Source: Bog-756 sp963699105 | Lineage (GTDB): Bacteria; Actinomycetota; Acidimicrobiia; Acidimicrobiales; RAAP-2 | Direction: 5' to 3' | DNA: 64,000 nt | Assembly (NCBI GenBank): GCA_963699105.1 | Contig: CAVOTI010000004.1 | Location: 124,001 to 188,000, forward strand | Shown: positions 16,941 through 25,087 of the stretch, in pieces | Layout: each line of letters opens with the position of its first letter | Numbering within the stretch: position 1 is the first letter of the stretch | Position numbers and translations under genes: made by a program | The notes under the pieces: model-generated | Databases searched by the model: none | Seen by the model: only the letters and a program-made list of their open reading frames with translations | What the model was told of the DNA's origin: nothing

Positions 16941-17345
16941 CATGGTGGCGGCCACGTCGTCGGGGTTGGCCAGGGAACAGGTCCGCAGGGACAGGCAACC
17001 GCATCCGATGCAACTCGACAGTCCGCTCTGCAGCGCCTGGAGGAGCGAAATCCTCTGGTCGATGCGATCCTGCCATCCGGCGGTGAGGCGTTCCCAGTCC
17101 CGACGGGTGGGGGCGCGGTCGACGGGGAGCACGGCCAGGGCGGCGACGATCTCCTCCAGTGTCAGCCCCACCCGCTGGGCGATCCGGATGAAGGCGATGC
17201 GCCGGAGCACGTCCCGCCGGAATCGCCGCTGCCCGCTCGAGGTCCGTTGCGCATGTACCAGCCCCTGGCGCTCGTAGAAGCGGATGGCCGAGGCGGCCAG
17301 ACCGCTCCGCTCGGCCACCTCACCGATGGTCAGCATGCTGTCCAT
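16908..17345 (-). CDS. soxR: Redox-sensing MerR-family regulator SoxR
   Basis: 145 aa from ATG 17345, preceded by a GGGAGG Shine-Dalgarno. The MerR HTH is at the N-terminus (MLTIGEVAERSGLAASAIRF, then YERQGLV). A dimerisation helix follows, then the [2Fe-2S] cluster loop CIGCGCLSLRTC near residues 119-130, whose C-x2-C-x-C-x5-C spacing is diagnostic of SoxR. It acts as a redox switch, oxidised by redox-cycling compounds, and twists an over-long promoter spacer. In actinobacteria SoxR usually controls a few enzymes that deal with redox-active metabolites. Here the divergent SDR shares the intergenic palindrome at 17371-17392, making it the likely target. Confidence 0.93.
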   Translation of the reverse strand: MDSMLTIGEVAERSGLAASAIRFYERQGLVHAQRTSSGQRRFRRDVLRRIAFIRIAQRVGLTLEEIVAALAVLPVDRAPTRRDWERLTAGWQDRIDQRISLLQALQSGLSSCIGCGCLSLRTCSLANPDDVAATMGPGPQYLMEE

Positions 17346-17368
17346 TGGTTCCCTCCCGAGAAAAACCC

Positions 17369-17399
17369 TTGACTTAAACATTAGTTTAAGTCTTACGGT
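17369..17399 (+). promoter_or_regulatory. SoxR-type operator/promoter with 19-bp spacer
   Basis: The -35 TTGACT (17369-17374) and -10 TACGGT (17394-17399) are 19 bp apart, the over-long spacing characteristic of MerR-regulated promoters. Most of the spacer is a palindrome, GACTTAAAC-ATTA-GTTTAAGTC (17371-17392), with perfect 9-bp arms. It is AT-rich against its surroundings and drives the SDR at 17446. Confidence 0.75.
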
Positions 17400-17445
17400 G
17401 GCGAAAGGGGCGCGATGGAGCGCCACCGGAACAGGAGGCAAAGCC

Positions 17446-18140
17446 ATGCCGGTCGCTGTCATTACCGGAGGGTCGCGGGGATTCGGACGGGCCCTGGCCA
17501 TCGATCTGGCCAAGGAGGGCTGGAGTCTCGTCGTCGATGGACGGGACCCGGCGTCGTTGCAGGAGGTCGGTGACTCCTTGAGCGATCTGGGACTCCGGGC
17601 AGTCCTCATCGCCGGGGACGTGACCTCGGAGAGTCACCGCACCGCCTTGGTCGAATCGGCCGGGAGCTCGGCTCGTTGGATCTGCTGGTCAACAACGCCA
17701 GCACCCTCGGTCCGAGTCCGCTGCCCAGGCTCGAGCATTATCCGCTCGCCGGTCTGAGGCACGTGTACGAAGTGAACGTCTTGGCTCCGTTGGCCTTGAT
17801 CCAACAAGCCCTGCCCCGACTCCGTCGCTCGCACGGGTCGGTCGTGTCCCTCTCCTCCGACGCCGCCGTCGAGGGTTACCAGGGCTGGGGCGGCTACGGC
17901 TCGTCCAAGGCCGCCCTGGATCAGGTCCACCGGGTGCTGGCGGCCGAGGAGCCGGGGCTCCGCGTCTACCAGTTCGACCCGGGCGACATGCGAACCGCCA
18001 TGCACCAGGCGGCGTTCTCCGGTGAGGACATCTCCGACCGCCCGGAACCGGAGTCGGTGGTGAGACCGTTTCGGGCCATGCTCGATTCGGATGCCCCCAG
18101 TGGCCGCTACCGGGTCGATGCCTGGGCCATGCAGCCATGA
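17446..18140 (+). CDS. SDR oxidoreductase, SoxR-controlled, frameshifted
   Basis: Short-chain dehydrogenase of ~231 aa when reconstructed. ATG 17446 follows an AGGAGG Shine-Dalgarno. The cofactor loop TGGSRGFG is at residues 7-14. The frame changes at ~17655-17668 (GGCCGGGAGCTCGG), after which DLLVNNAST, the catalytic Ser block VVSLSSDAAVEGY and the YGSSK motif follow in order. The ending GRYRVDAWAM is normal. Divergence from soxR across a MerR-type promoter suggests induction by redox-active compounds, so a quinone or other redox-cycling metabolite is a plausible substrate. The break looks like a single-base consensus error. Confidence 0.82.
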
Positions 18141-19190
18141 CGGCGGCGACGTCATCACCGGGGCGCTACACCTACGATTTGCCTGACGCCCTGGAGGCCT
18201 CGGAACCGCCCGAGGCGCGTGGACTCACCCGCGATGCCGTCCGCATGCTCGTCTCCTACCGGCAGACACTGTCGATCGTGCCCAGTTCCTTCGTGTTCCT
18301 GCCCCGGTTCCTGGATCCGGGCGATCTTCTGGTCATCAACACGTCGGGTACCCTGCCCGCCGCCGTCGACGCCGTGGCCGATGACAGCACGGCTCTGGTC
18401 ATCCACCTCTCCACCCAGTTGGAAGGGGCCAGATGGGTCGTCGAGCCGCGCCGGATGGCGGCTGGCACCACCGAACGGTGGAGTGGCCCGCCCCCCCCGC
18501 CGGCTCGGGTTGGCCGCCGGTGCCACCGCCACGCTCGAGCGGCCCTACGGGGACCAGGGCCGCCTGTGGATCGCCACCCTCGATCTCCGCATGCGTACGC
18601 TCAGCTGGCTGGCCGCCCACGGGCGCCCCATCCGCTACGGCCACGTCGACCGCCCGTGGCCCATCGAGATGTACCAGAACGTCTACGCCGCAAAGCCGGG
18701 GAGCGCCGAGATGCCGAGCGCCGGCCGACCGTTCACACCCGAGTCCATCACCGGTCTCGTAGCCAAAGGAGTGGGGGTCGCCCCCCTGGTGCTGCACACC
18801 GGCGTCGCCTCCCTGGAAGCCGACGAGCTCCCGTATCCGGAGCGGGTGACCGTCCCGGAGTCGACCGCCGAGTGGGTGAATGCCGCCCATCGCCAGGGCC
18901 GTCGGGTGATCGCCGTCGGCACCACGGTGGTACGGGCCCTGGAGACGGCGGGCGAGGACGACGGAACCGTCTCCCCCTACGACGGCTGGACCGACCTGGT
19001 GATCTCCCCGGACAACGGGGTGCGGGTCATCGACGGGATGATCACCGGGTGGCACGAGCCGGCGTCGTCCCACCTGATGATGCTCGAGGCCGTCGCCGGT
19101 CGCCAACTCCTCGAGGCCTCGTACCAAGCCGCCTTGACGCAGGGCTTTCGGTGGCACGAATTTGGTGACACCCATCTGGTCCTGCCCTGA
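18137..19190 (+). CDS. QueA-like SAM:tRNA ribosyltransferase-isomerase family, frameshifted
   Basis: Reconstructed ~350 aa. ATG 18137 overlaps the SDR stop (ATGA). The N-terminal part shows the QueA barrel pattern (YDLPDALEASEPPEARGL, then DLLVINTSGTLPAAV). After a frame change at a C8 run (18491-18498) come GHVDRPWPIEMYQNVYA, GVGVAPLVLHTGV, AVGTTVVRALETA and ITGWHEPASSHLMMLEA, the conserved C-terminal QueA blocks. True QueA transfers a ribosyl group from SAM to preQ1 in tRNA. No other queuosine gene is seen here, and actinobacterial QueA-like proteins are of doubtful function, so I leave the symbol empty. Being coupled to a SoxR-controlled SDR suggests a different job. Confidence 0.8.
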
Positions 19191-19254
19191 GCGGTCTCCG
19201 TCCCGGTCACGGCCGATCTACGGACACGGTCGCCAGGGCCAAGAGGAGACCGTC

Positions 19255-19773
19255 ATGAAGGATGAACCGAGAGACTTCGGCGGACCGGCGGCCGACGCCG
19301 ACCTTGCCGTCTACGAGTATGTCCCCCACCACCGCACCGAGGCGAAGACCGGGCGGGCGGCCCAGGGCCCGGTGAAGGTGGCGGAGCAATCCCCCCACCG
19401 GACGCCCGTGGCCAGATTCAATGCCTGGTTCGCCGTCCGCGTCACCAAGGGCGTCGGCACCATGTGGTGCGCCTACGCCTTCGCCGCCCTGGCCCTGGTG
19501 GGCCTACCGGCCGCCGTCCGTTCCCACAGTGCCGTGGTGGTGGTGTCGTGGATCTCCCAGACCTTCCTCCAACTGGTGCTCCTGTCGGTGGTGATCGTCG
19601 GCCAGAACGTGCTGGCGGCGGCGGCCGACAGGCGTTCGGAGGCGACCTCCCGGGACGCCGACGCAATCCTTCATGAGTCGGTCAAGCTCCAAGAGCACCT
19701 GCAGGCGCAGGACAAGGCACTGTTGGACCTGGTCGAAAAGCTCTCCTCGGTCGAAAAGCGCATCGCCTCCTGA
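19255..19773 (+). CDS. DUF1003-like membrane protein
   Basis: 172 aa; ATG 19255 has an AAGAGGAG Shine-Dalgarno about eight bases upstream. A polar N-terminus of ~60 residues precedes two transmembrane helices (MWCAYAFAALALVGLPAAV and VVVVSWISQTFLQLVLLSVV). A cytoplasmic coiled coil follows (DADAILHESVKLQEHLQAQ, then ALLDLVEKL). The pattern FNAW..VTKGVGTMWCAYAF with VIVGQNVLAAAADRRSE matches DUF1003-type proteins, whose role is unsettled. It stands alone between the QueA-like gene and a secreted glycosidase-like gene, and I infer no specific pathway. Confidence 0.78.
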   Translation: MKDEPRDFGGPAADADLAVYEYVPHHRTEAKTGRAAQGPVKVAEQSPHRTPVARFNAWFAVRVTKGVGTMWCAYAFAALALVGLPAAVRSHSAVVVVSWISQTFLQLVLLSVVIVGQNVLAAAADRRSEATSRDADAILHESVKLQEHLQAQDKALLDLVEKLSSVEKRIAS

Positions 19774-19907
19774 GCCGGCGATCTCGTTCCCCGTCCTCGT
19801 CCCGTCCGGATGCGCAGGTACCGGTCCCGGGCCACACTGTGGGTTCACGCCCATCCGGCCCACGCCGGCCGTTCCTGTGCCGGTGGCTGCGGGCGAGGGA
19901 GGGAGCA

Positions 19908-20855
19908 ATGACGACGACGGTCAGGTGGCGGACGGTGCCGGTGGCCATCGTGGTGACCGTGGCCGCCGCCGTCGGGACCAACGGCCCCGTGCCGGTGGCC
20001 GGCGCCCGTACTCCGCCGTCGAGCCGGACCATCTACGGGGTGACGATCGACCGGGTGGTGGGGATGGCCAAGATCGTCGCCGCCGAGAGGTCGCTGCCGG
20101 AACGTCCGACGACCCGGGTCTATTTCGACGTGTCCGAGCCGGCCAGCTACTACGCGTCGGCCGTTCCCCAACTACACACTGTCAGTCGGGTCATGGGAGA
20201 GCTGCTCGACTCGAGCGACGCCACCAGCATCTCCACCGGCGCCTTCCAGACACGGGTCGAGGACTACCTCGACACCCTCGGTCCGTCGGTCGACCTGTGG
20301 GAGATCGGCAACGAGGTCAACGGGAACTGGACGGGCCCCTATGCCACCGGCGCCGCCAAGATCGACGAGGCCTACCGGGACGTGGCCAGGGTCGGAGGGA
20401 AGACGGCCCTGACCCTCTATGCCAACGAGTACGGCCCCGACCACTGTGGCGACGGCACCGCCGAGCTGACCCCGGTGCACTACTCCGAGGAGTACGTCCC
20501 GAGGACCGTCCGCCGAGGGCTCACCGATGTCTTCGAGAGCTACTACCCGACCGAGTGCGGGAACACCTACCCCACCGACGCCCAGGTGGCCTCCGAGATG
20601 CGCAGTCTGCACGCTCTGTTCCCCCACGCCGAGTTGGGCTTCGGTGAGGTGGGACTTCCCCACCCGGTCACGTTCCGGACGCTGGCCACCGGTGAGGCGG
20701 TCATGCACTGGGCCTACGGTCTCGACCCCGGGTTGCCCTACTACGTGGGCGGCTACTTCTGGTGGTACGGGCTCGAAGATGCGTTCACGGGCAAGGCGCT
20801 GCTGTCCGGATCACTGGACGGCGCCTTCGAGGCCGAGGCGGCGGCGCTCCACTGA
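19908..20855 (+). CDS. Secreted TIM-barrel glycosidase-like protein
   Basis: 315 aa; ATG 19908 follows GGGAGGGA. The signal peptide is residues 1 to ~33 (VPVAIVVTVAAAVGTNG, cleaved near VAGA). The mature protein looks like a clan GH-A (beta/alpha)8 glycoside hydrolase. DLWEIGNEVNG (Asn-Glu, the usual acid/base) lies near residue 130 and the nucleophile candidate is in LGFGEVGLP near 250. YYVGGYFWWYGL follows on strand 8. It is short for the clan, and no family number can be assigned by eye. It may cleave an extracellular glycan, possibly a host or self polysaccharide. Confidence 0.72.
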   Translation: MTTTVRWRTVPVAIVVTVAAAVGTNGPVPVAGARTPPSSRTIYGVTIDRVVGMAKIVAAERSLPERPTTRVYFDVSEPASYYASAVPQLHTVSRVMGELLDSSDATSISTGAFQTRVEDYLDTLGPSVDLWEIGNEVNGNWTGPYATGAAKIDEAYRDVARVGGKTALTLYANEYGPDHCGDGTAELTPVHYSEEYVPRTVRRGLTDVFESYYPTECGNTYPTDAQVASEMRSLHALFPHAELGFGEVGLPHPVTFRTLATGEAVMHWAYGLDPGLPYYVGGYFWWYGLEDAFTGKALLSGSLDGAFEAEAAALH

Positions 20856-20938
20856 GGCCCGGGCCGCACCGATCGGGCGGCCGGCGACGATGCCCGTGGC
20901 CATTAGCATCTGATGCTCATGTCGATGCGGGAGACCAC

Positions 20939-21742
20939 ATGACCGACGTATCAGGTCACAGCACATCCGTTCCCAACCGACTGGGGGTGACGGCCCGGTT
21001 CGAGGAGGACCGCCTCATCCTCGAACTGAGGCCGCAGATCGAGACGTTGCACCACGGCATGGTCCGGGCCAGCGTTCTCTCGTTCGTCATCGACGTCGTG
21101 GCCGGGATCCCCCTCGATCAGGACCCCGACATGTGGACGCTCACGTCGGACATGTCGGTCCGGATGCGCCCGATCCCGGCACCCGATCGGATCGAGGCCA
21201 CCGGCACGATCCTGCGCCGGGGCCGACGGTCGGCGACCAGCCTGGTCGAACTGAAGACGGAACAGGGGGCGCCATTGGCCACCGGGGCCATCGGCTTCGC
21301 CAAAATTGCCCGCCGGGCCACCGACCCGCCCAAGCCCAACGTGCCGCTCGGACAGGTTCCCTTGATCTTCCGCCACTCGACCACGCTCACCCGACCGCTA
21401 CGCCAAGAGGCCGGTATCGAGGTCATCGATCCGGCCCAGGGCATCGTCCAAGTCGAGGTCACCCCGGCTCTCCGCAATCCGGCCGGGACCCTGCAAGGCG
21501 CCATGGTGGCGTTGTTGGCCGAAGCCGCGGCCGAGGATCTCACGGCTGCCCGCTTCGACTCACGATTCGTGGTCACCGATCTCGACCTGAGATATCTCCG
21601 GAAGACCGAAGTGGGCCCGGTGCGCACCCGGAGCAGTCTCTTGGGCACCGGTCCCGACGCACCCGTCCAGGTCGAACTCATCGATACGTCGACGGACGAG
21701 ATCACGACGTTGGTCTACGCCCGCGCCGCCCGCCTCCCCTGA
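20939..21742 (+). CDS. Double hotdog thioesterase-like protein
   Basis: 267 aa; ATG 20939 with GGGAG upstream. Two tandem hotdog folds of ~120 residues are visible. The first has HHGMVRASVLSFVIDVVAG and MWTLTSDMSVRMRP, the second has NPAGTLQGAMVALLAEAAAED and FVVTDLDLRYLRKTEVGP. These match the PaaI/acyl-CoA thioesterase 'hxG-Gxx' helix followed by the D(L/M)xxx(Y/F)L strand. Such proteins hydrolyse acyl-CoA esters or bind acyl chains. The gene ends just before a strong hairpin at 21804-21823. The substrate is unknown. Confidence 0.78.
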   Translation: MTDVSGHSTSVPNRLGVTARFEEDRLILELRPQIETLHHGMVRASVLSFVIDVVAGIPLDQDPDMWTLTSDMSVRMRPIPAPDRIEATGTILRRGRRSATSLVELKTEQGAPLATGAIGFAKIARRATDPPKPNVPLGQVPLIFRHSTTLTRPLRQEAGIEVIDPAQGIVQVEVTPALRNPAGTLQGAMVALLAEAAAEDLTAARFDSRFVVTDLDLRYLRKTEVGPVRTRSSLLGTGPDAPVQVELIDTSTDEITTLVYARAARLP

Positions 21743-21803
21743 CACCCGGCGCTTCACCCGGCCGGGGCGGCGCCAACGGCCGAGGGGGGCTCCCCCAGAC
21801 GAC

Positions 21804-21823
21804 GAATCCGGCTGGCCGGATTC
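21804..21823 (+). terminator. Hairpin terminator after hotdog gene
   Basis: GAATCCGG-CTGG-CCGGATTC, a perfect 8-bp stem with a tetraloop, 62 bases after the stop at 21742. No U-run follows. It separates the hotdog gene from the two-component operon. Confidence 0.55.
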
Positions 21824-21947
21824 CCGGGCCGGCCAATATTCTCTATGTTTGACCTGTGAAGATGGGCGAGGTGGGGAACCCGGAGCCGAGCGGCTCACCC
21901 GGATGCCGGGATGATCCCGATGGCCGGGGTCCCGGTTCCAGGTCGGC

Positions 21948-23291
21948 ATGGTGATCACCTGGGGATCGGAGCCCAACTCCCGGCTGGAGGAGATCGCCCG
22001 GACGGTGGTCGAGACTCCGTTCACCCGACGAAACTGGTCGGAACTGCTGTTCATGATGGCGGGGATGCCGATCGCCGTCGTCGGGATCGCCTTCGTGGGC
22101 ATCACCCTGGCCGGCGGCGTCGTGTTGGCCATCACCTTCATCGGCATCGCCCTCATCGGGGTGTCGGTGCGAGGGGCCCGGGGCATCGGTGGGATGCAGC
22201 GAAGACTGGCCGGCGCCCTGCTCGACGAGACCATCGACGAACCGGAGGCTTTCACCCCCCGACCCGGCTACCTGGGGTGGCTGCAGTCCACGCTCCGGGA
22301 CCGGACCGGCTGGAAGGCCATGGCCTACCTGGCCCTCAAGGTACCCCTGGCCATCGTGGCCTTCGTGACCGCCTTCAGTCTGTGGTGGGATGCGTTCAGG
22401 TGCCTCAGCTATCCCCTGTGGGGGATCGCCAACCAGGGTGGTCCGGCCGAATGGGGGGCCGTCAGGCTCATCTTCCAGCCCGCCTACCTCTCCCCCCAGA
22501 ACAGCGGTCCCTTTGTCGCCCTGGCCACCATCATCACCGGGGCGATCTTCTTCTTCATGGCTCCCTGGCCGGTGCGGTTCTTCGACTACCTCGACCGTCT
22601 GCTCATGCGGGCGCTGCTGGCCCCCGATGCCATGACGGTCAGGGTCCGGAACCTCGAACAGGCCAGGGCCCAGACCGTCGACGCCTCGGCGGCCACCCTG
22701 CGGAGGATCGAGAGGGATCTTCACGACGGCACCCAGGCCCAGCTGGTGGCCCTGGCCATGCGCCTGGGGATGGCCAAGGAAAAACTCTCCGATCCCGACC
22801 ATCTCGACATCGATCAGGTCAGAGACCTGGTCAACGATGCCCACAAAGGGGCCAAGGAGGCGATCGTCGAGTTGCGGGACCTGGCCCGGGGCATCCACCC
22901 ACCGGCCCTCGATGTGGGGTTGGAAGGTGCTCTGGCCACACTGGCGGCCCGGAGCACCATCCCCACCGAGCTCACCGTGGCCATCGACGAACGGCCCAGC
23001 CCGGCCATCGAAGCCATCGCCTATTTCTGCGTAGCCGAGCTCATGGCCAACGTGGCCCAGCATGCCTTGGCCTCGCGGGCCAGCGTGTCCTGTTCCCAGC
23101 AGGGTCGCTGGCTGCGGTTGGTGGTTCGGGATGACGGCGTCGGTGGGGCCCAGGCCGTCAGCACCGGTTCGACCTCGAGTGGGCTGAGTGGGTTGGCCGA
23201 CCGGGTCCGGACAGTGGACGGGAGCCTCGAGGTCACCAGCCCACCTCGGGGTCCGACCGTGGTGACCGTCGATCTCCCCCTGCGGGCCTAG
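21948..23291 (+). CDS. Sensor histidine kinase, NarL/DesK type
   Basis: 447 aa. The N-terminal half is a membrane sensor of the PF13796-like type, with helices around FMMAGMPIAVVGIAFVGITL, AITFIGIALIGV, LKVPLAIVAFVTAFSLW and TIITGAIFFFMAPW. The HisKA_3 dimerisation helix RRIERDLHDGTQAQLVALAM has phospho-acceptor His259. A HATPase_c domain follows, with N-box AELMANVAQHA and G-boxes DDGVGG and GLSGLADRV. It phosphorylates the LuxR-type regulator three bases downstream. No Shine-Dalgarno precedes ATG 21948, so initiation is uncertain. The signal is unknown; the ABC exporter downstream suggests cell-envelope or antibiotic stress. Confidence 0.9.
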   Translation: MVITWGSEPNSRLEEIARTVVETPFTRRNWSELLFMMAGMPIAVVGIAFVGITLAGGVVLAITFIGIALIGVSVRGARGIGGMQRRLAGALLDETIDEPEAFTPRPGYLGWLQSTLRDRTGWKAMAYLALKVPLAIVAFVTAFSLWWDAFRCLSYPLWGIANQGGPAEWGAVRLIFQPAYLSPQNSGPFVALATIITGAIFFFMAPWPVRFFDYLDRLLMRALLAPDAMTVRVRNLEQARAQTVDASAATLRRIERDLHDGTQAQLVALAMRLGMAKEKLSDPDHLDIDQVRDLVNDAHKGAKEAIVELRDLARGIHPPALDVGLEGALATLAARSTIPTELTVAIDERPSPAIEAIAYFCVAELMANVAQHALASRASVSCSQQGRWLRLVVRDDGVGGAQAVSTGSTSSGLSGLADRVRTVDGSLEVTSPPRGPTVVTVDLPLRA

Positions 23292-23294
23292 GCC

Positions 23295-23945
23295 GTGCCC
23301 CTCCGAGTGGCCATCGCCGAGGATTCGGTCATCCTCCGGGACGGGCTCGTCCAGCTACTCCTCGACCGTGGATTCGAGGTGACGGCGGCGGTGGCCGATG
23401 CCGGTGCTCTCCGGCTGGCCGTCGAACAGGACCGGCCCGATGTGGCCGTAGTCGACATCCGAATGCCACCGTCGTTCACCGACGAAGGGCTCCGGGCCGC
23501 CATCGAGCTACGCCGCCAGCACCAAGGATTGGCCATCCTGATGTTCTCGCAGTACATCGAGACCCGCTATGCCGAGGAGCTGTTGGGCAACGATGCCGCC
23601 GGCATCGGCTATCTCCTGAAGGATCGCGTGGCCGACGTCAGTCAGTTCGTCGAGGCCCTGGAGCGGGTGGCCTCGGGAGGAACGGCCCTGGATCCCGAAG
23701 TCGTCACCCAGCTGCTGGGCGCCTCCCGGCGCCGCGACTCGATCTGGGTGCTGACCGGCCGCGAGCGGGACGTGCTCTCCCTCATGGCCGAGGGGCGCAC
23801 CAACACGGCCATCGCCGACTCCCTGTGCGTGTCGGAAGGGGCGGTGGAGAAGCACGTGACCAACATCTTCGCCAAGTTGGATCTGCCCGTCTCGCAATCG
23901 GACCACCGGCGGGTGCTGGCCGTGCTCCGCTATCTCGATACATGA
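23295..23945 (+). CDS. LuxR-family response regulator
   Basis: 216 aa from GTG 23295, three bases after the kinase stop. The receiver domain has acidic pocket residues AEDS and phospho-acceptor Asp54 in VAVVDIRMPP, plus the Lys in GYLLKDRV. A C-terminal LuxR/NarL HTH follows (LTGRERDVLSLMAEGRTNTA, then SVSEGAVEKHVTNIFAKL-like, here LCVSEGAVEKHV). It is the cognate partner of the preceding kinase and most likely activates the ABC transporter genes that begin 165 bp downstream. Confidence 0.93.
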   Translation: MPLRVAIAEDSVILRDGLVQLLLDRGFEVTAAVADAGALRLAVEQDRPDVAVVDIRMPPSFTDEGLRAAIELRRQHQGLAILMFSQYIETRYAEELLGNDAAGIGYLLKDRVADVSQFVEALERVASGGTALDPEVVTQLLGASRRRDSIWVLTGRERDVLSLMAEGRTNTAIADSLCVSEGAVEKHVTNIFAKLDLPVSQSDHRRVLAVLRYLDT

Positions 23946-24074
23946 CCACCGGTGTCCGGCCGGGCCGGGCCACCGGTCCCCGTCGTCGCGGCGGCCGCCC
24001 CGGTGATCCACCCGGGGGATTCCCCCCCCTACAACTCACCCGCTAACCACATTCTAACCGCCGGCCGGCCGTCG

Positions 24075-24080
24075 TACCGT
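24075..24080 (+). promoter_or_regulatory. -10 box before micro-ORF and ABC operon
   Basis: TACCGT (TAnnnT), six bases before ATG 24087. Transcription would start at or next to that ATG, giving a leaderless mRNA whose first frame is a short peptide. Confidence 0.45.
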
Positions 24081-24086
24081 GGCTTC

Positions 24087-24113
24087 ATGCTCACAACCGG
24101 ATACGACCGATGA
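24087..24113 (+). CDS. Possible 8-codon leaderless leader peptide
   Basis: The ORF MLTTGYDR-stop has its TGA (24111-24113) overlapping the ABC ATPase ATG (24110-24112) as ATGA. With a TAnnnT box six bases upstream and no Shine-Dalgarno for the ABC gene, this could let ribosomes load leaderlessly and reinitiate on the ATPase. It is too short for codon statistics; the evidence is positional only. Confidence 0.35.
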   Translation: MLTTGYDR

Positions 24114-25087
24114 GTCTCACCATGCCCCCAACGATCGACAGCCGCCGTCACTCCAGCAGCCAGTGGGCGGTCGAGACCCACGGGCTCACCAAGCGCTTCG
24201 GAGACAACACCGCGGTGAACGGGGTCGAGCTGCTGGTGCCTCGAGGCTGCGCCTTCGGCTACCTGGGGCCGAACGGGGCCGGCAAGACAACCCTGATCCG
24301 GGTACTGCTCGGGCTCACTCGGGCCGACACCGGCACCATGCGCCTCCTCGGCCACTCCGTCCCCCGTGACCGGGCAACGGCTCTGGCCCGGGTGGGGGCC
24401 ATCGTGGACGAGCCCCGGTTCCACGGGCACCTGACCGGACGGCAGAATCTCCAGATCTTGGCGGCGGCCCGCGAGCCGGAGGCCAGAACCCGGATCGGGC
24501 CCTCCCTCCAGCGCGTCGGGTTGGCCCACCGGGCCGACGACAAGGTGTCTAAGTACTCGATGGGCATGCGGCAACGGCTCGGAGTGGCGGCCTGTCTGAT
24601 CGGCGACCCGGAGCTGCTGATCCTCGACGAACCCATGAACGGGCTCGACCCGGCCGGAATGCAGGACATGCGCGACATGATCCTCTCCCTGGTGGCCGAG
24701 GGCCGGACCGTCGTGCTGTCCTCCCACCTGCTGGACGAGGTCGAGAGGACCTGCAACGCGGTGGCCATCGTGGACCGGGGAAAGGTCATCCGCCAAGGAG
24801 CGATCAGCGATCTGTTGGCCGGGTCGTCCTTCGTGGTGGAGGTGGAGTGCTCCGATCCGTCCCGGGCCGGCCGGTTGCTCGGGACCACGGCCGCCGCCGG
24901 ACGGATCGAGATCGGTCCCATCGGCCTGAGGATCACCATGCCGGCGGGTACCGGGCGCCCGGTGATCGCCGAGATCAACCGCCTGCTGGTGGAGGGCGGC
25001 ATCCCGGTGTACCGGCTTCAGCAGGTGCAGACCTCACTCGAATCGTGGTTCCTGCAGGTCACCAGCCGATTTGGGGCGTCCGAATGA
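24110..25087 (+). CDS. ABC transporter ATP-binding protein
   Basis: 325 aa ATPase of the DrrA/BcrA/CcmA-type export group. Walker A is GPNGAGKTT (53-61). The signature YSMGMRQRLGVA, Walker B LLILDEPMNGLDPAG and the switch His in VVLSSHLLDE follow. The ~90-residue C-terminal extension (FVVEVECSDPSRAGRLLG) is normal for this group. It energises the permease that starts in its last codons (ATGA at 25084). With the two-component system upstream, this is a typical stress-responsive exporter module; substrate unknown. Confidence 0.93.
   Translation: MSLTMPPTIDSRRHSSSQWAVETHGLTKRFGDNTAVNGVELLVPRGCAFGYLGPNGAGKTTLIRVLLGLTRADTGTMRLLGHSVPRDRATALARVGAIVDEPRFHGHLTGRQNLQILAAAREPEARTRIGPSLQRVGLAHRADDKVSKYSMGMRQRLGVAACLIGDPELLILDEPMNGLDPAGMQDMRDMILSLVAEGRTVVLSSHLLDEVERTCNAVAIVDRGKVIRQGAISDLLAGSSFVVEVECSDPSRAGRLLGTTAAAGRIEIGPIGLRITMPAGTGRPVIAEINRLLVEGGIPVYRLQQVQTSLESWFLQVTSRFGASE

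Noticed and set aside
21856..21954. 32-codon GTG frame overlapping the histidine kinase start
   Set aside because: Possible leader peptide, but no promoter spacing or conservation argument supports it as for the 24087 micro-ORF.
23946..24086. GC-rich repeats (CCGGCC/GGCCGG) as a riboswitch or terminator
   Set aside because: The short palindromes are common in this base composition and do not build a single convincing stem-loop.
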